Positions 22,701-35,000 of a stretch of 64,000 nt of DNA are shown piece by piece (positions within the stretch are counted from its first letter, which is position 1; each line of letters starts with the position of its first letter). The position numbers were made by a program, and so were the translations under genes. The DNA comes from Todiramphus chloris collaris (Eukaryota > Chordata > Aves > Coraciiformes > Alcedinidae). The notes below the pieces were generated by a model. The model was not told where the DNA came from and did not search any database. It saw only the letters and a list, made by a program, of their open reading frames with translations. The stretch is taken from assembly GCA_025345505.1 (NCBI GenBank), contig JANVCC010000062.1, positions 12,946,712 to 13,010,711 on the forward strand, read 5' to 3'.

Positions 22701-25700
22701 GTAATTTTGTCCCAGGACAAGTAAGTACAGAGCTGTCTGCTGTGGTGTGTACTTCAGCATAACGTCAATTTACAGTCCGCATTTTCCCTTGACCTGATGG
22801 CTGTATTTATCTGTGCATCTCTGCAGCACCAGGAAGAGGGGAAAAAAAAAGAGAAGGCAGGAATTTATTGTGTGATTTGTCAAGAATGGCAAGAAGATCT
22901 TTACTGAGCATATAAGGGAGACACTGTTATCATTACATAAATTTTATAGTGTTCTTTGATGGTGTTTTCTTACAGTGCAGCCATAACTGACTGTGACTCA
23001 AATCTTGTTTGCTGCTTTAGCCTTGGATGGGCTCGTTAATTATGCAGACCTACTGCAATGTAACAAACTTAAAACTTTTACTAGCTATGTACTGCTGAGA
23101 GCCCATCTAACAAACTGCAGAGGGGAGGTGCAGAGTTGTAAGCAACGCTGCTGAGATGCTCGCCTGCTTCCAACTACTGCTGGGAAGGCAGTGCTATTCC
23201 CATCGGGGTGCTTCTCCTCCTTACGGGAAGAGCTTTTCCTATCAATCTCTGCAACCAGCATCCGACAGAGCTGAAATACGTTCCTACCTCCCTTAGTTGG
23301 CTGGAAAATGAGCCTTCTTTCTGGCTGCCTTTTGATCCTTTGCTTCTGGTAGCTGTTGTTTAAAGGGAGGGCAGATGGAGTGCTCCTCTGTGAAACCTCT
23401 GCTTAAATGGAATAGGGAGTAAGGAGGGCTGTGATCTGTCCTTTCCAACTGATAGACTGAGCTGGACAGATGTTACTTACTCAGTGGTAAGGAGGAAAGT
23501 CCCTGGCTAGGGACTGTAGGATGAGGGTTAAAAGGTGAAGAAATCCTACGGGGGCTTTCTGCTGCGATGATCGCTTCAGCGCTGCACCAGCGAGGGAGAA
23601 GATCCAGAACTTCTGTCTTGTGTCCTTTCCTCCTCCTCCTTCCCCTCATCACAACTATTTTGTGTTTATTTTCCTCCTTTTAAATTGCATAATTTGATCC
23701 TTCCTGTCACTTCTAAATGCCTGAATCATAGGTAGCTCTTCCTGCCTTCAGTAAACAAACGTTTTACTCCTGTCATCTTTCCAAATATTAGCATTATATT
23801 TGTGAAGAAGGTGGCTCTGGTTGTGGGGGTCCCTCTGGCAGTGTGCTTGGGAACCTAACTCAGTTAGGTTTCTACAGGTTGGATAAGCTGTTTACTGCAT
23901 GCTTCTGTGGCTGGCTGATTTCCTTGTCTTTCCGATCTCCTCAACTGTTGCAGCTGCTTAGGACAAGCAGGTGAATGGTAGCAGATGATAAAAGCAGAGT
24001 ATAAACAGTGGGTTACAAGCATCTGAAGTTATTAACAGTAGCATCTAGGTTACCTCAGGTGTTCCTGCCGTTGGTATTGCCTCTTCTCTCATGTCTAGCG
24101 TGTCTGTGCAGTGCTGAGACACGTGCTGTCTGCCATTTAACTGGTCACTGTCTGCTTTAATGTTAAGGCTTGGCTAATTTTTTCTGGATTCGTTCGCTGC
24201 AGGGTGAGCAGATAACACAGGGCACTTTGGGAGATGTGGTCTGTCTCCATCAGCCTGCTGAACCTCTAAGGCCATGTCTGCAAAATATGAGTGTTGTCCG
24301 CACTTTTCCTATTATCCTCTTATTTCTAGCTTTCCAAGTCCTTAATTTTATTTTTGAATTGACTGTGGCTCCAGAATGATGCATGGCAGCCACAGCTAAC
24401 ACCCCTGAGGACTTCCCACTTTTCCTGATGTATTTGTACTCTCTCTTTGTGTGTTTCTGTACTTGATGGAGAAAATTTGTCTTGAATGGTGATGAACCTG
24501 CCTCAGTATGTTGAATGCAATAGCTCTGACACTGCAGTAGTGTGTGGAACTCTTAACTAGACTTAACTTTGTAAATAGGAGCAGTAGAGAAGAGATCCTG
24601 TCCTTGTTTTGGCAACTTTGCATTTGTACCTTCCTATCCATCTGTGCATCCTTGCTTCCCTCTCTGATTACGCATACTAAGATGGGAAGAAGGTGAGAAT
24701 AAGTCAAATATATTTAGGGCAGACTAGATGAGCTAAGAACACCCTGAATGTTATGCTGACTTCTTAATTGTGCTTTCTTGTGGGAGCGAGAGAGAGAGAA
24801 TGTCTTTTTTTTTTTTTTTTTCCAACAGTTACAACTTACCTTGATTTTTTTTTTTTTGATGCATGGGAAGCATTTTCTCCACATAGATGATAAATAAATA
24901 TTTTAGACAAGTTGTACCAGTAAAACAAAGCATCAGAATATTACTCTAGCCTAGTTTAATACCAATTGCAGAGAAGACAGAAGTAAAGGAACCCTGCTGT
25001 TATCTGCTGTAGGAATGCCTCATGTTCTAGTTGCCTGTGTCTCAAGTTGCACGTGTACAGGGACATGTGGCTTTTGCCTTGTGCCCTTTGTTCTCATCTG
25101 ACCATTAGAGGAGAGAGTGGAATTCCTCAAGAAGATAAGTTTGAGAGATTTTTGGAGCTGATAGCTCATCTTAGAAGCTGCGAGTGAGTTGGGTACCCTG
25201 TCTGTCTTCATTGCCTACTTGCACTATTTTCCTTTGTAAGGGAAGAATTTACTTTTTTTTTTCTCCACAGTAGTGGGAGGAGTTACTGATTCCTACGGTT
25301 GGAGTTGAAATGAGTTTTCTGTATTTAGAATATGTAAGTCACTTTGTTGGGGGTGAAGTTTGAGTAATGAACAATGCTAGGGAGTTGGGAAGAAAGAAGT
25401 GTGATAGAAGACAGTATCTGCTTTACAGTATAATTTAGTTTAGAATGATGGCATCTTGTTTCTTGGCACCACTCTACTATGTGGGAACAGAATGTAGAAA
25501 CAACTGCATGAAAATATTTTTGTTTTATCCATTTGTCATGTGCTTTCTGGAGTTTTTGAAACTAAATAGTACATACGTAGAAAATACTTTTATGTCCTTT
25601 GTATGCTGTATGGTGAAAGTTTTGCTGAATCAGAAGCAAAAATGTAAGGGTTGGGTCCTGTAATTATAGTATTACAGGACCTGTCTACTATTGCCTTTTA

Positions 25701-28515
25701 ATTTAAGCTTGTAATAGAAAGTAGTTCTGGTAGAATGAAGATAACACTGACCAAACTATAGCAAAACCCAATTTTTCAATCATTTGTGTTACTTCAAGTT
25801 GTCCTATAATGTTCCACGGTACTATTTTATCAGTTTCAGTCCACAAATATCACATGGGTGTTCAAATCTTTTCATTTAAACTTGAGGTTAAGTTACATTC
25901 TTGCACTGAATTTCACTGATTTCATTATCGTCATTCGTCTAAGGCAATGACAGTGTTGCCTCCTCAAAGGACGTTGTGCTTGTTCAAGTCAGATCTGGTG
26001 GAAGGTTGTATGATGTTTAGTGTACAGTTAAGCAGTGCTTCTATGAGTTGTCTGTGAAATTCCATAAGTCTCAGTCTGAAGTGCAAATACTTCTCTAGGC
26101 GACTGAACTACCCAGATTTAAGTTGGTATAAACCACCTTTGTAGTGTTAGGGGGTGGGGGGAATCATGCTGAGCTTCATACCAAAACTTGTAACTCTGCA
26201 GGCAGACATAAGCCCAGAAAATGGTTCAGACTATCGTAGAAACATGCTTTCCCACGAAATAAAATCCAGGGATGTAGCCACTGTAATTGTGCAATAAATT
26301 ATCATAAATGTGATGTCATAGTCTCTGCAACTTTCTGAAGGGGTAGTATGATTTTGAAATCAACCCAGCAGTGAATAACAAGCCTCTGAATTGGCCCGGA
26401 CAACAGCAGACTTGTCTGCATCATTTGGGGAAAGCAGTCATCTCCTTAGAGAATTAAACTATTTCAAAATAGAAGTTGACTCAATGTGTTCATCTTGGCC
26501 TTTCATGAAGAAGTGCAACATCCCACACTTACTAATTTATTTAACAGATGCTTAAACTACCAGCTATGTAGGTAAAAAGAAACTGATTGGATGGAAGTTC
26601 ATTGAGGCCATTAAATGTAGTTCCACTGAACTACAGGTATTCCCCAGTAGCATTCGAACAACCTCTTAGTCATCTGGGGAGGAAGGTATCCAGATGCAGC
26701 TGTGATAGCAGGATTGTAGCTTTTGATTTAGAAGGATAATTTAACAGGTTTGCCCAAGGATATGTTGTGAAGATTAGGCAGAACCCAACCAACCTTTAAG
26801 GTTTTAGTAGCGTAATTCAGCAACTTTTGGTTTGGGTAATTATTGTGTGCGATAACAAGGACATACTGCGTGAACCCCAGCTCTCTTAGTCATGGATTAT
26901 TTTAGCGGACTCTCTTGTCTTTTCATGTTCAGTTTGTTACAGTTCTGGATTAAAAAGTAAGTATTGCTAATGAAATGATTTGGAAGAACTGGTCGAACAT
27001 CTGTTGTGTGGTAAAACTTACCTTAAGGTCCAAATATTTTCTAAACGCTATAAAGCATAGTGTGTATTTTTCAGCTTTTACCATAACCTCTTGGTGCGTG
27101 TGTATATAGTAATTAAACCAATTCAAACAACTTAGAAGTTAGTCATGTGCCAACAGAAGGTATCTCTTTGCCTTCCTAAGTAGGTAAATCTTCACAGCCA
27201 TCCCTGTATCCTTCAGGCAAAAGCCTGGATAAATAAATAAGCCTTGCAGTATGCCCAGAAGGTCATCTGTAAGGAGCAGGCAGGAGCAAAATTCAGAGCC
27301 AAGAGACTTCCCAGAAAGCTATCTACTGCTGCATCTCCATGTTTGGGAAGCCTTGGCTTCTGCCTGAATCAGTCTTTCCTCATGACTTTCACAGATGTTT
27401 GCGGAGGCCTACCTACAGGTGACCTATTCCAAGCAGATTCTTGTGCCAATGGTTCAGTCTTTCTCTACATTTCCCCCTTTCATCTTTATTCACTTGAGAA
27501 ACAATTAATCCTTTCTTGAGCTTGTGTATTTAGCCTTGTGACAATATACTCTGCTACTTTACGGGCTCGGATTTGTGTCTCTACTGAAAGGTAATGGCCT
27601 TTTTTATTATTTTTGTTTGTTTTTTATTTTTTTTTTTATTCTCGCTTTCCTTGGGGATTTGCAGCTTCTGCATTAGCTTGTGAGAGAGCTTTTTTTTTTG
27701 ATGTTGACCTGTCCATGGGTGACTTGCCACGCTACTTTCATGTAAGCTTGACATCAATGGCACGTGTTTCAGTCTCTGCTCCTAAAAGTCTTCCAACTTG
27801 TCCTCTGTATTGTGATATCATTAACGTTTCTGTACCACATGGACTATATCTTCTCTTTCCTTGGTAGCTTGCCTTTGTAGTTCATATTCTCTCTTCCCCC
27901 GTATTCCCAATGATTAAATCTCTTGACCCCTAGATTTGCCTCCTCTAGGAACACACAGATACTGTATCCTATGTTCTCCATTGGGTGGGTGGGCACATAG
28001 ACTTTTTCCAGACAGAACCAACTGTAGCTGGTGCAATGCTTTTTGTCAGGCTTGCTGACTGTACTGTGTATCTCTAAATGCAACAGCTGTTTTCTTCATA
28101 AGTTCACAAACTTGTACTACTTCAAGGTTGTATTTGAAGCCTTTCGTATCTGCACTGTATCTCTATAGAGACTTGTATCTCAGTATTTCTGTTTGCTCTA
28201 ACAGATTTGTCTTTTGTTTTTAAAGTCCATGCTAAGTTTGGAGTGAAGTGATTAAACTCGTTTCTCAACTGTTAAAACACAAGTCTTTGTTTTTGTTCAG
28301 TTCATAATTCAGGCTAATTTCTTCTATAATGTCTATAAAGGAGCTGTAGGTTATTCTGTTTTCTTGTGCATTTTTGTGAAATGCTTCAATGTCTAGAAGG
28401 GTAAGGTTTGGTTTTTTACAAGAAGGATGTTAGTGTTGAAAGTAGTTGTTACTCTAAGCATGTTATTTTTTGACACATTATTTACCATGTTTAAAAATGG
28501 CAATTATACCACCCT
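16790..28515. other. GAB1: Intron 1 stretch without recognisable genes
   Basis: AT-rich intronic sequence with short poly-T and poly-A runs (for example 19381-19394, 20121-20140 and 24806-24822) and no frame I can assign to a protein. A somewhat G+C-richer part lies at 23100-23650. Segments near 18880-18975, 22280-22365 and 23015-23105 are dense in homeodomain, octamer and E-box-like words and could be conserved elements; this cannot be tested without alignment. Confidence 0.5.
19899..19935. repeat. Small perfect inverted repeat
   Basis: TGTATTATTAT and its exact reverse complement ATAATAATACA are separated by 15 nt, giving an 11-bp hairpin stem. It is AT-rich and could arise by chance or from a local templated mutation. 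Confidence 0.8.
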
Positions 28516-28516
28516 C

Positions 28517-28590
28517 CAAAAAAAAAAAAACCAAACCCAAACATAATAACAAAAAAAGAAACCCAAGCAAACACACACACACTAAAGAAA
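28517..28590. repeat. A/C-rich degenerate tract
   Basis: A13 followed by CCAAACCCAAAC, further A-runs, AAACCC, and a short (AC)5. It lies about 160 nt beyond the 3' end of the minus-strand open frame at 28750. Confidence 0.75.
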
Positions 28591-28749
28591 CAGAAAGCCC
28601 TAAACCATAAAACCAGCCCATGCTAAATGGACATGAACACCTTACAGAGCAGAATAACTGAAATATATTTCATATTTCCCCTTTCTCCTTCTGACTCAGA
28701 TCTTTCTGAGATTGTACTTTACTGAGGGAAGGAACTGTGGATGATCTTT

Positions 28750-29087
28750 TCAGGACTGTACGCACTGAAGAACTTGATCCCGTCTCTTTGTTTTGAAAGT
28801 ATGTAGCAGGCTTTCAATGTAATTGATCTTGAAAATGTCTAATCTGGGTAGAATGAGAGATTCCTTTGTAGCTAAGACTTTGCATATATGGAGAACCATC
28901 AAGGCTGAAATGGCTTCAATTTGTGCATAGAAACAACAGACGGAATACATACGGGAGAGCATGGGAATTATCTGTGCTCTGTTAGGAGCGCTGCCAAGAA
29001 AAGCTGCTGTCTTCTGTATCAGCTGTAAAGATTCTTTGTGGTCATCCTTCAGTAAAGCCCCAAATAGTGTACATGATTCAAATTCCA
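28750..29087 (-). other. Exon-like minus-strand open frame, unrecognised product
   Basis: About 112 codons are open and end at TGA. Just upstream on the minus strand is a credible splice acceptor: a T-rich tract of about 25 nt ending TTTTACATCTCAG, after which the frame reads EFESCTLFGALLKDDHKESL. The frame has no ATG at its beginning, which fits an internal or terminal exon better than a single-exon gene. The translation is rich in Leu, Ile, Ala and charged residues arranged like repeated amphipathic helices, reminiscent of HEAT/ARM-type proteins, but I do not recognise the family. It lies antisense within GAB1 intron 1. It may be a fragment of a decayed gene, an exon of an antisense transcript, or chance; several frames of this length exist in the window. 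Confidence 0.3.
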
Positions 29088-29088
29088 C

Positions 29089-32000
29089 TGAGATGTAAAA
29101 GCAAACACAAATATGAAAGCTGACCCCTGAAAGAATGCAATTTTAACTATAATGCCAATTTTTTTTTTTGTTTGATGATCTCACTACTCTAATAATAAAA
29201 TAAATCCACGTGCATTCTCTATTCTGAATGGGGCAAAAAGCTTTGGAGTCTTCTAGTGCTTCCTACAGCATCAGTCCTGTCTTCCCCTGGACTGAGTCTG
29301 TCAGGAACTCTTCTCCCAGTCTGTGTTGGGCAAGTCTGCAGTGATTTGGAGCTGGGAGAGACCTTTACCATGGTGGTATGACCACTGGGGCTACTGCTTT
29401 CTGTTTTCAAAGGTCTTAAAAAAATGGTCTGAAAATGATGTGTGACAAAACAGAATTAATGACTCAGCACAGGAGACGATCTCTCTGTCCCAGATGCCAG
29501 AATGCAATCCAGGCCTGTTGCTGTCCAAGAGGAAGCAGTCGTGTGAGCCACCTCACCAGGGTCCTGCATGGGCTGATGTTGTTCAAGGTGCCATAGGCTG
29601 CTGCTGGAGTTTGAAGTGATCAGCCTCTGTGTTTGAGTTCTGCAGTGACTGTATTTGGGGTGGGAATGAGAGCTGTCTGCACATAGATGGGAAAGTAACC
29701 TGGAAGTTGTCCGGAGCTGTTTGTGCACTCTTGCAATTGTGCTGCTGCGTTTCTCTGTGTAAGGTATCCCTGGAATGGGGGGATGGAGAAAATGATGACT
29801 TGTTATTTTTCTGGTCTTGCTAACCTGCAGTGTTCTTAATGGGAATAACTGGAAATGAAGAGGCTACTCAGGTGTAATGAGGTTTAACTAATGTAACCAA
29901 TGTTTCAACTTGTTCTACTGCATGTTTGCTCTAAGGCTTGTTTACGTATTGTATAAGCCAAACTCGCCTGTCTTGTTGGGTGAGTGTGGTTAAAGTCTGC
30001 AGAGCTAAGGGAATGTACTGTAACATCTTACATGGCATTAACAAAATATGCTCCTGTGGTGTGACACCTTAATGGCATATGAAATCTATATGCTTTTGCG
30101 ACACACCTCATCATGGTGATAGCACTTTTTTGCAGACTGTAGGAAACTGGAGATGCTCAAAAAATGCTGTAACCATTCTTAAGGATTGAAAAAATAAACC
30201 TAGAGGCAGGGACCTGAGTTCCTCAGGAAGGTGAATGAAAGTTGAATCCTTTCTTATTGGTGGTCTTTGGGCTTGTTCTGAAAAGAATTGAGAATGTTTG
30301 TATTGGTGGCTGTCCTGTATCAAGTGAGACTTATTTATTATTATTAATTTTTAAGCAAACACAGCTCATCCCCAAGCTCACAGCCTTCTTGGTCTTTTGG
30401 TGAGCTTCGGGAGTTCGCTGCAGGAGTGTTTTGAGGATTTTATATAATACAGCTGCTGTGAACAACATATTTCACTGAGAAGATCTAGTGTGAAAAGAAT
30501 GTGGTAGTCACTCCATGTAACACTTCCAATGCTAAGGAAAATTGTTCCAGTTAACATTTTTCTTTTGCTCCTGATCTAAGCTTAATGAGTTACTGCTAAG
30601 GAAAACCTAGTAAAGAATTTCTACAAGTAAGCCAGTTAATCAGAGCTACTCTTAAGTTGAAGTAAGTCTGGGTTTGAACCAAGTTCTGCAGTTAACGTTT
30701 GTTTTTTGGTTTTTTTTTTTTGCCAGTTTTGCTCATAACTGCTTCAGTTAGGGAATCTGGTCATCTGGTAAAGGTGGGGGGGGGGGGGGGGGGGGAGGAT
30801 GTGCTTAGAATTGCTTTTTGTGTTCCTGCTGGAACATTAGTGTGTAACATCTGTGTCTCTATGATCCTGAAGTTTCTCAAGCAAGAAATTTGAGGTTTGC
30901 GACAAAACATTCGTGTCAGAAATGATACCTGGATAAATTGAAATATTTCTTTATAACATATTGATTTAACTATCTTTGTAGAAAACTGTTTTGATAAAAT
31001 AGAAATATTTGACTGTTATTTCTGTCATAGTAAAATTAACTAGATAATTCAACTTCAACATGATGAAAAATAATAACATTTCTTCATAAGACTGAAGATA
31101 CACCTCCACTGAAAGAAACCATTTTCAGATTTTATTTTTCCCTTCTGCTCTTCTCACCCTTCCAAAAGGCTGGAAGGGAATGTAGCTTCATATTCTGCGG
31201 CTTTTCTGTTTTTTCCTGTTTTGATGGCCTTCTGAATGTAAATCTGACTTTCCCCTGGGATCCGGAGGTGATGGTGGAGCCCAAGGTGGGGTTGGAGCAC
31301 TGTGAAGATGCTAAACTTTATACTTGTTTATTGCACTGTCTGATAGTTCTGTGTCTTGGGCAGAGAAAGCTACAGGCACGAGTTCAGCCTTAAAGTGAAA
31401 GAGATTGTGACTGGTAAACTTTTCTGTGGAGCAGAAGAGATTTGTTTATCTAGGAAACTGGGCATTCTAGAGGAATTCCTTGCTACAGTTACTGCCCTAA
31501 ATTTTGAAGATGTGGAGAAGAATTGAGTAAAGTGGGCTGGATGCACTACAAGTGATTGGATGGCCTTGTATATTTACATTTGACTTATAGTATAGTCATT
31601 TTTCTTCGTCTTCTAAAATTAGCAAAGCACAGCACAATTATAATACTTTCATGCTTCGGGATAAGCTTTGCATTTCATTAGTTCATTGGTTCTTATTTAT
31701 GCTACGTCAGTTCAGGAAGAAAAATGTTTAACTGGAATAACTTGTTCTGAAAGTTCAGCACAAGTGTGTGCTTTCTTCATCTCTGATTTTGAATCTCCCA
31801 CCTCTTCTCTTAATGTGAAAGTCTCTTTGCTTCATACTCTATGCTAAGCTCTAGACTTCAGCATGGAGCAGCATCAAAGCAGATTATTTGCCTTCAGATA
31901 TATGTATCTATTTGATTAGAAGTTTTTCGTTGACACCCCACTAAATCGTCCTTTTTTTTCCTCCTCCCCCACGCAAGTGCTTTTAGGGTGAGATTAACAG

Positions 32001-32261
32001 GTAAAAATAGCAACAAGTTGGAGGCTCCTTGCTGTAGTTGAAGTGTGCTTTCTGTTGGAAACTGGCAGCCGTGCATCCCTCTGAGGCACAACAGTGTCTG
32101 TCACCCCAAGGGCTGATGCCAGCCCAGCAGCACCATGCTGCCAACAGCTACTGGCCAATGGGCAGCTTCTTTTTCATCATACACGTTGTGTCATTTGGTG
32201 ACGGTGAAGTGCAGGGGTTTCCAACCGTTTTGGGAGGAAACTTGGCTGGTAATCTAAGGGT
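29089..32261. other. GAB1: Intron 1 stretch without recognisable genes
   Basis: AT-rich sequence. Two shorter minus-strand open frames (29219-29410 and 29456-29728) lie upstream, on the minus strand, of the exon-like frame at 28750. They could belong to the same hypothetical antisense unit, but neither has convincing splice sites. A G20 run sits at 30776. Confidence 0.45.
30776..30795. repeat. Poly-G run (G20)
   Basis: Twenty consecutive G, then AGG. It is capable of G-quadruplex formation on the plus (non-template) strand of GAB1. Its length is uncertain because homopolymers are error-prone. Confidence 0.9.
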
Positions 32262-32400
32262 AGGTTTTCTTCTGGACACGTCCCTGCGTGACCTAATGTA
32301 GGTGATCCTGCACTGGCAGGGGGTTTGGACTAGGAGATCTTTCAAGGACTAGATGATCTTTTGAGGTCCCGTCCAACCCCTGCCATTCTGTGCTTCTCCC
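32262..32400 (+). mobile_element. CR1 LINE 3'-end fragment, plus orientation
   Basis: The text GGTGATCCTGCACTGGCAGG, then GGACTAGATGATCTTTTGAG and GTCCCGTCCAACCCCTGCC, ending in ATTCTGTG, matches the 3' terminal region of avian CR1 elements as I know it. A partial internal duplication (GGACTAGGAGATCTTT... then GGACTAGATGATCTTT...) is present. The 5' limit is uncertain. No reverse transcriptase remains. It is a dead, severely 5'-truncated copy, typical for CR1. Confidence 0.8.
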
Positions 32401-33149
32401 TAAGCCCTGTCTGGTGTAGTGCTGAAGGCTACTCGCTGTTCCTCCCTCCCCAGCTAAGGCCTCAGCAGGGCTCTGTCTTACCCTGGCTGTCCCCTTCCGA
32501 GGAGAACACTGCACAGCTACCGAGTGGAGCCAATTGTGGAGGTCCCTGGGTGTACCTGCCCACCTGCTTTGGGCTGGCACAGCCCATCTGTTTGTGCACC
32601 GTGTTGGGTGTCTCCTACCTGGGCTGGCCTTGCGCTTTGCTAGTGGGAATGGCAGGCACAGAAAATGCTGATGTTCCTATGGAAAGGCAGGCTGGGGTGT
32701 TTATCTCCCCTGAACACCACTTTAAAGGTAGCTGGTGAGGAATACATTCTCTTTAAAGAGCAGTCTTGGAGGATTTTTATGAATGCTTTGAAAGGCAAAA
32801 GAGCGTTCAACTGGGTTAGCGGGCGAATGAATGTATGTGGCCCTGGGGCCTTGCGTGCTCTTTGAGGGTTGTGCTTAATGTACCTTTCAGACAAAACCAG
32901 AAGGATGAGATAGTCAGCTGTCACATTTCTCTTCTGTCTGTGATTTGTGGTGGAGAGTGGAGTGAAAAATGAAACGCTCACACTTCAGGCCACTTTCCAG
33001 AGTGCGGACGCATACTTCATCTTGGTGTCTTTCCTTGCAGTTGATGTTAATGGAAGTAGCCTTTTTCACCACACGTTTTTCTTGTTCACAGGCTTCTGTG
33101 TGACCTTGTAGTGAAGTCATAAAAGCTTGAATCTTTGCTATCGCAATCC

Positions 33150-33171
33150 TTGCCATAGCAACATGCGTCAT
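33150..33171 (+). promoter_or_regulatory. RFX X-box next to a CRE-like site
   Basis: TTGCCATAGCAAC is close to the palindromic RFX X-box (GTTGCCATGGCAAC), and it is followed immediately by ATGCGTCAT, a CREB/ATF-like half site. The same order of X1 and X2 boxes occurs in MHC class II promoters, but there the Y box (inverted CCAAT) follows, and I see none nearby. A second weaker X-like word (TTTGCTATCGCAATCC) precedes it at 33134. Function is unproven. Confidence 0.35.
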
Positions 33172-33240
33172 AGCTGTATAATTATTTATTTAATGGGTTT
33201 AATTATGAAAACTGGGAAAGGCACTTATGAAAACTGGATC

Positions 33241-33266
33241 GGGGGGGGGGGGGGGGGGGGGGGGGG
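33241..33266. repeat. Poly-G run (G26)
   Basis: Twenty-six consecutive G, then AGGG. It is preceded by a 12-nt word (TATGAAAACTGG) present twice at 33203-33238. It is followed within 25 nt by an A/C-rich tract. Confidence 0.9.
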
Positions 33267-33288
33267 AGGGCACTAGTTTTAAAGTTAA

Positions 33289-33342
33289 AGAAAACACCTG
33301 AAACAAAACAAAAACCAACCAAAGACAAAAAAATCCACCACT
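33289..33342. repeat. A/C-rich degenerate tract
   Basis: AAACAAAACAAAAACCAACC-type sequence, directly right of the G26 run. The same neighbourhood (poly-G then A/C tract) recurs at 59433-59542. Confidence 0.75.
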
Positions 33343-34505
33343 TTCACAGTAACCTGAGACAGGCATAAGTACTGGAGCCTTTGTTTTCATCTGCTTTACT
33401 TTCTTCCCTATCTGCCTTTTCCTCCTTTTATAATTGTTTTTTTGTCTGTGCAAGAACCATGCAGCTGCTTGAGTGATTTATTCCCCCTCGCCATTTGCAA
33501 ACCTATAAATACACTTCCTTTGTCATGTTACTTCCTAACAGTTTTGCTTCCAGATAGCTTTGCTATTTAAAATTTTTCATCTTTGAATTTCATGTGTCAT
33601 ATCGAAAATAATTAGAAATGCTAAAACCAAATGCTTATTATTATTACTAGTCTTTACATTTCAGATTCTTTACAGCTTTCTCTCCTTGTGTTCAGAAATC
33701 AATTTTGCTGTTGACAAACCTTCTCAGAAAGAACTATCTACAGGAATAAAATTTGAAGTCATTAAGAACATGTAGACACTGTACACTTGGAGTAGAGAAA
33801 CTGTGGGGTTTTTTTGATCGCTGTGAGTGCTGTGCTTTGCAGGATTTCTTCATTTATTATCATCACTGTATACGCTAATAGCTAACATGATCTGCAGCAT
33901 CTTGCAGTAGTATACTGCTGGACTGATCTCTGATTAATAGTTGTTCCTTTTCCTTAATTCATGAGGGAAGAATGAAGTGAGACTAATAACTTTATTGATT
34001 CTACTTCAGACTTCCTGACATGTTGTGAATCTTTCTATTTAAATCAATAGATACCTTGGTTGCTATAGCAGAAAAATACCTGGACTCCTGGTCTCTGTGT
34101 GTCTGCCTTCAGGCTGCACTGGAGTCTTGAGTGAAGAGTAGGAGGAAGTGGAGTGGGAACATTAGAGCAGGTCTTGGCAGTTTAGAATTTTGTAGATGGT
34201 TCTTGCTACGAGTACATTAAAGGCTGGTTGTGAAATACAACTTGGTGACAGAGCAGTGAATTGTTAATCCAGGATGGGGCTAGAATTTCAAATTTGTGAA
34301 CTTTTGGCATGGAGGGAAGGGTGGGGTTTTTGGAAAGAATTTCGTTAGTTGGATCGTGATATAAAACGCCAAGACTTCTAACTGAATAACTAAAAAAATA
34401 ACTTGGAAGAACTTTTCTGTTGAAGTTATTACTTGACTCAGAACCTTCATTAGTGAATATTCCTGCTCAGGCCTGATGCATGGAAGCAGAGTTTCCTTTT
34501 TTGTT

Positions 34506-34605
34506 CAGTGTGTTTGATTTGTGTTTGTTGGGGTTTCTTGTGTGTTTGTTTTCTGTTCTGTCATGTTTCGTTTGTTTTGGGGTTTTTTTGTTTGGTTTTT
34601 TTTTT
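34506..34605. repeat. T/G-rich degenerate tract
   Basis: About 100 nt of TTTG, GGGTTT and TTTTGG words, the complement-strand form of the A/C-rich tracts. Open frames through it are Phe/Val/Cys-rich artefacts. Confidence 0.75.
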
Positions 34606-35000
34606 CGATGCTGAAAGTGAAACCTTTATTGTTGGCGTGCTGGCTGAGTGAGTGCTTCTTTGGTAGTCTTTCTTGCTGTGTAGGTAGAGGAGACATCCAT
34701 TACTCAGCTCTCTGTGGAAAGCTTTGTGGGATGTAATCAGTTGTTTGTTGGGTTTTTTTTTTCCTTGGAAAATTACTTTTTTGCTTTTTATGCCACAGAT
34801 GTGATGCAGGGCTGTGTATGGGACCTGCCGACTGATAACAGTATGTTGGGAGCAAAGCCTTGCATGAATTGTTCCATTGATTTAGTTTTTTGTTGTACCT
34901 TCTTGGCTGCCTGTGAAATTCTCCATTTTGGTATTGCAGTGCTTATGAGAGTGCCTTAGTCTCGGGTGTCACCTTGTGGTGTCACCCTTCATAAGAGGAG

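Noticed and set aside
34521..34736. Hydrophobic small frames in T/G-rich tracts resembling membrane peptides
   Set aside because: Phe/Val/Cys/Trp composition follows directly from T/G-rich low-complexity DNA.
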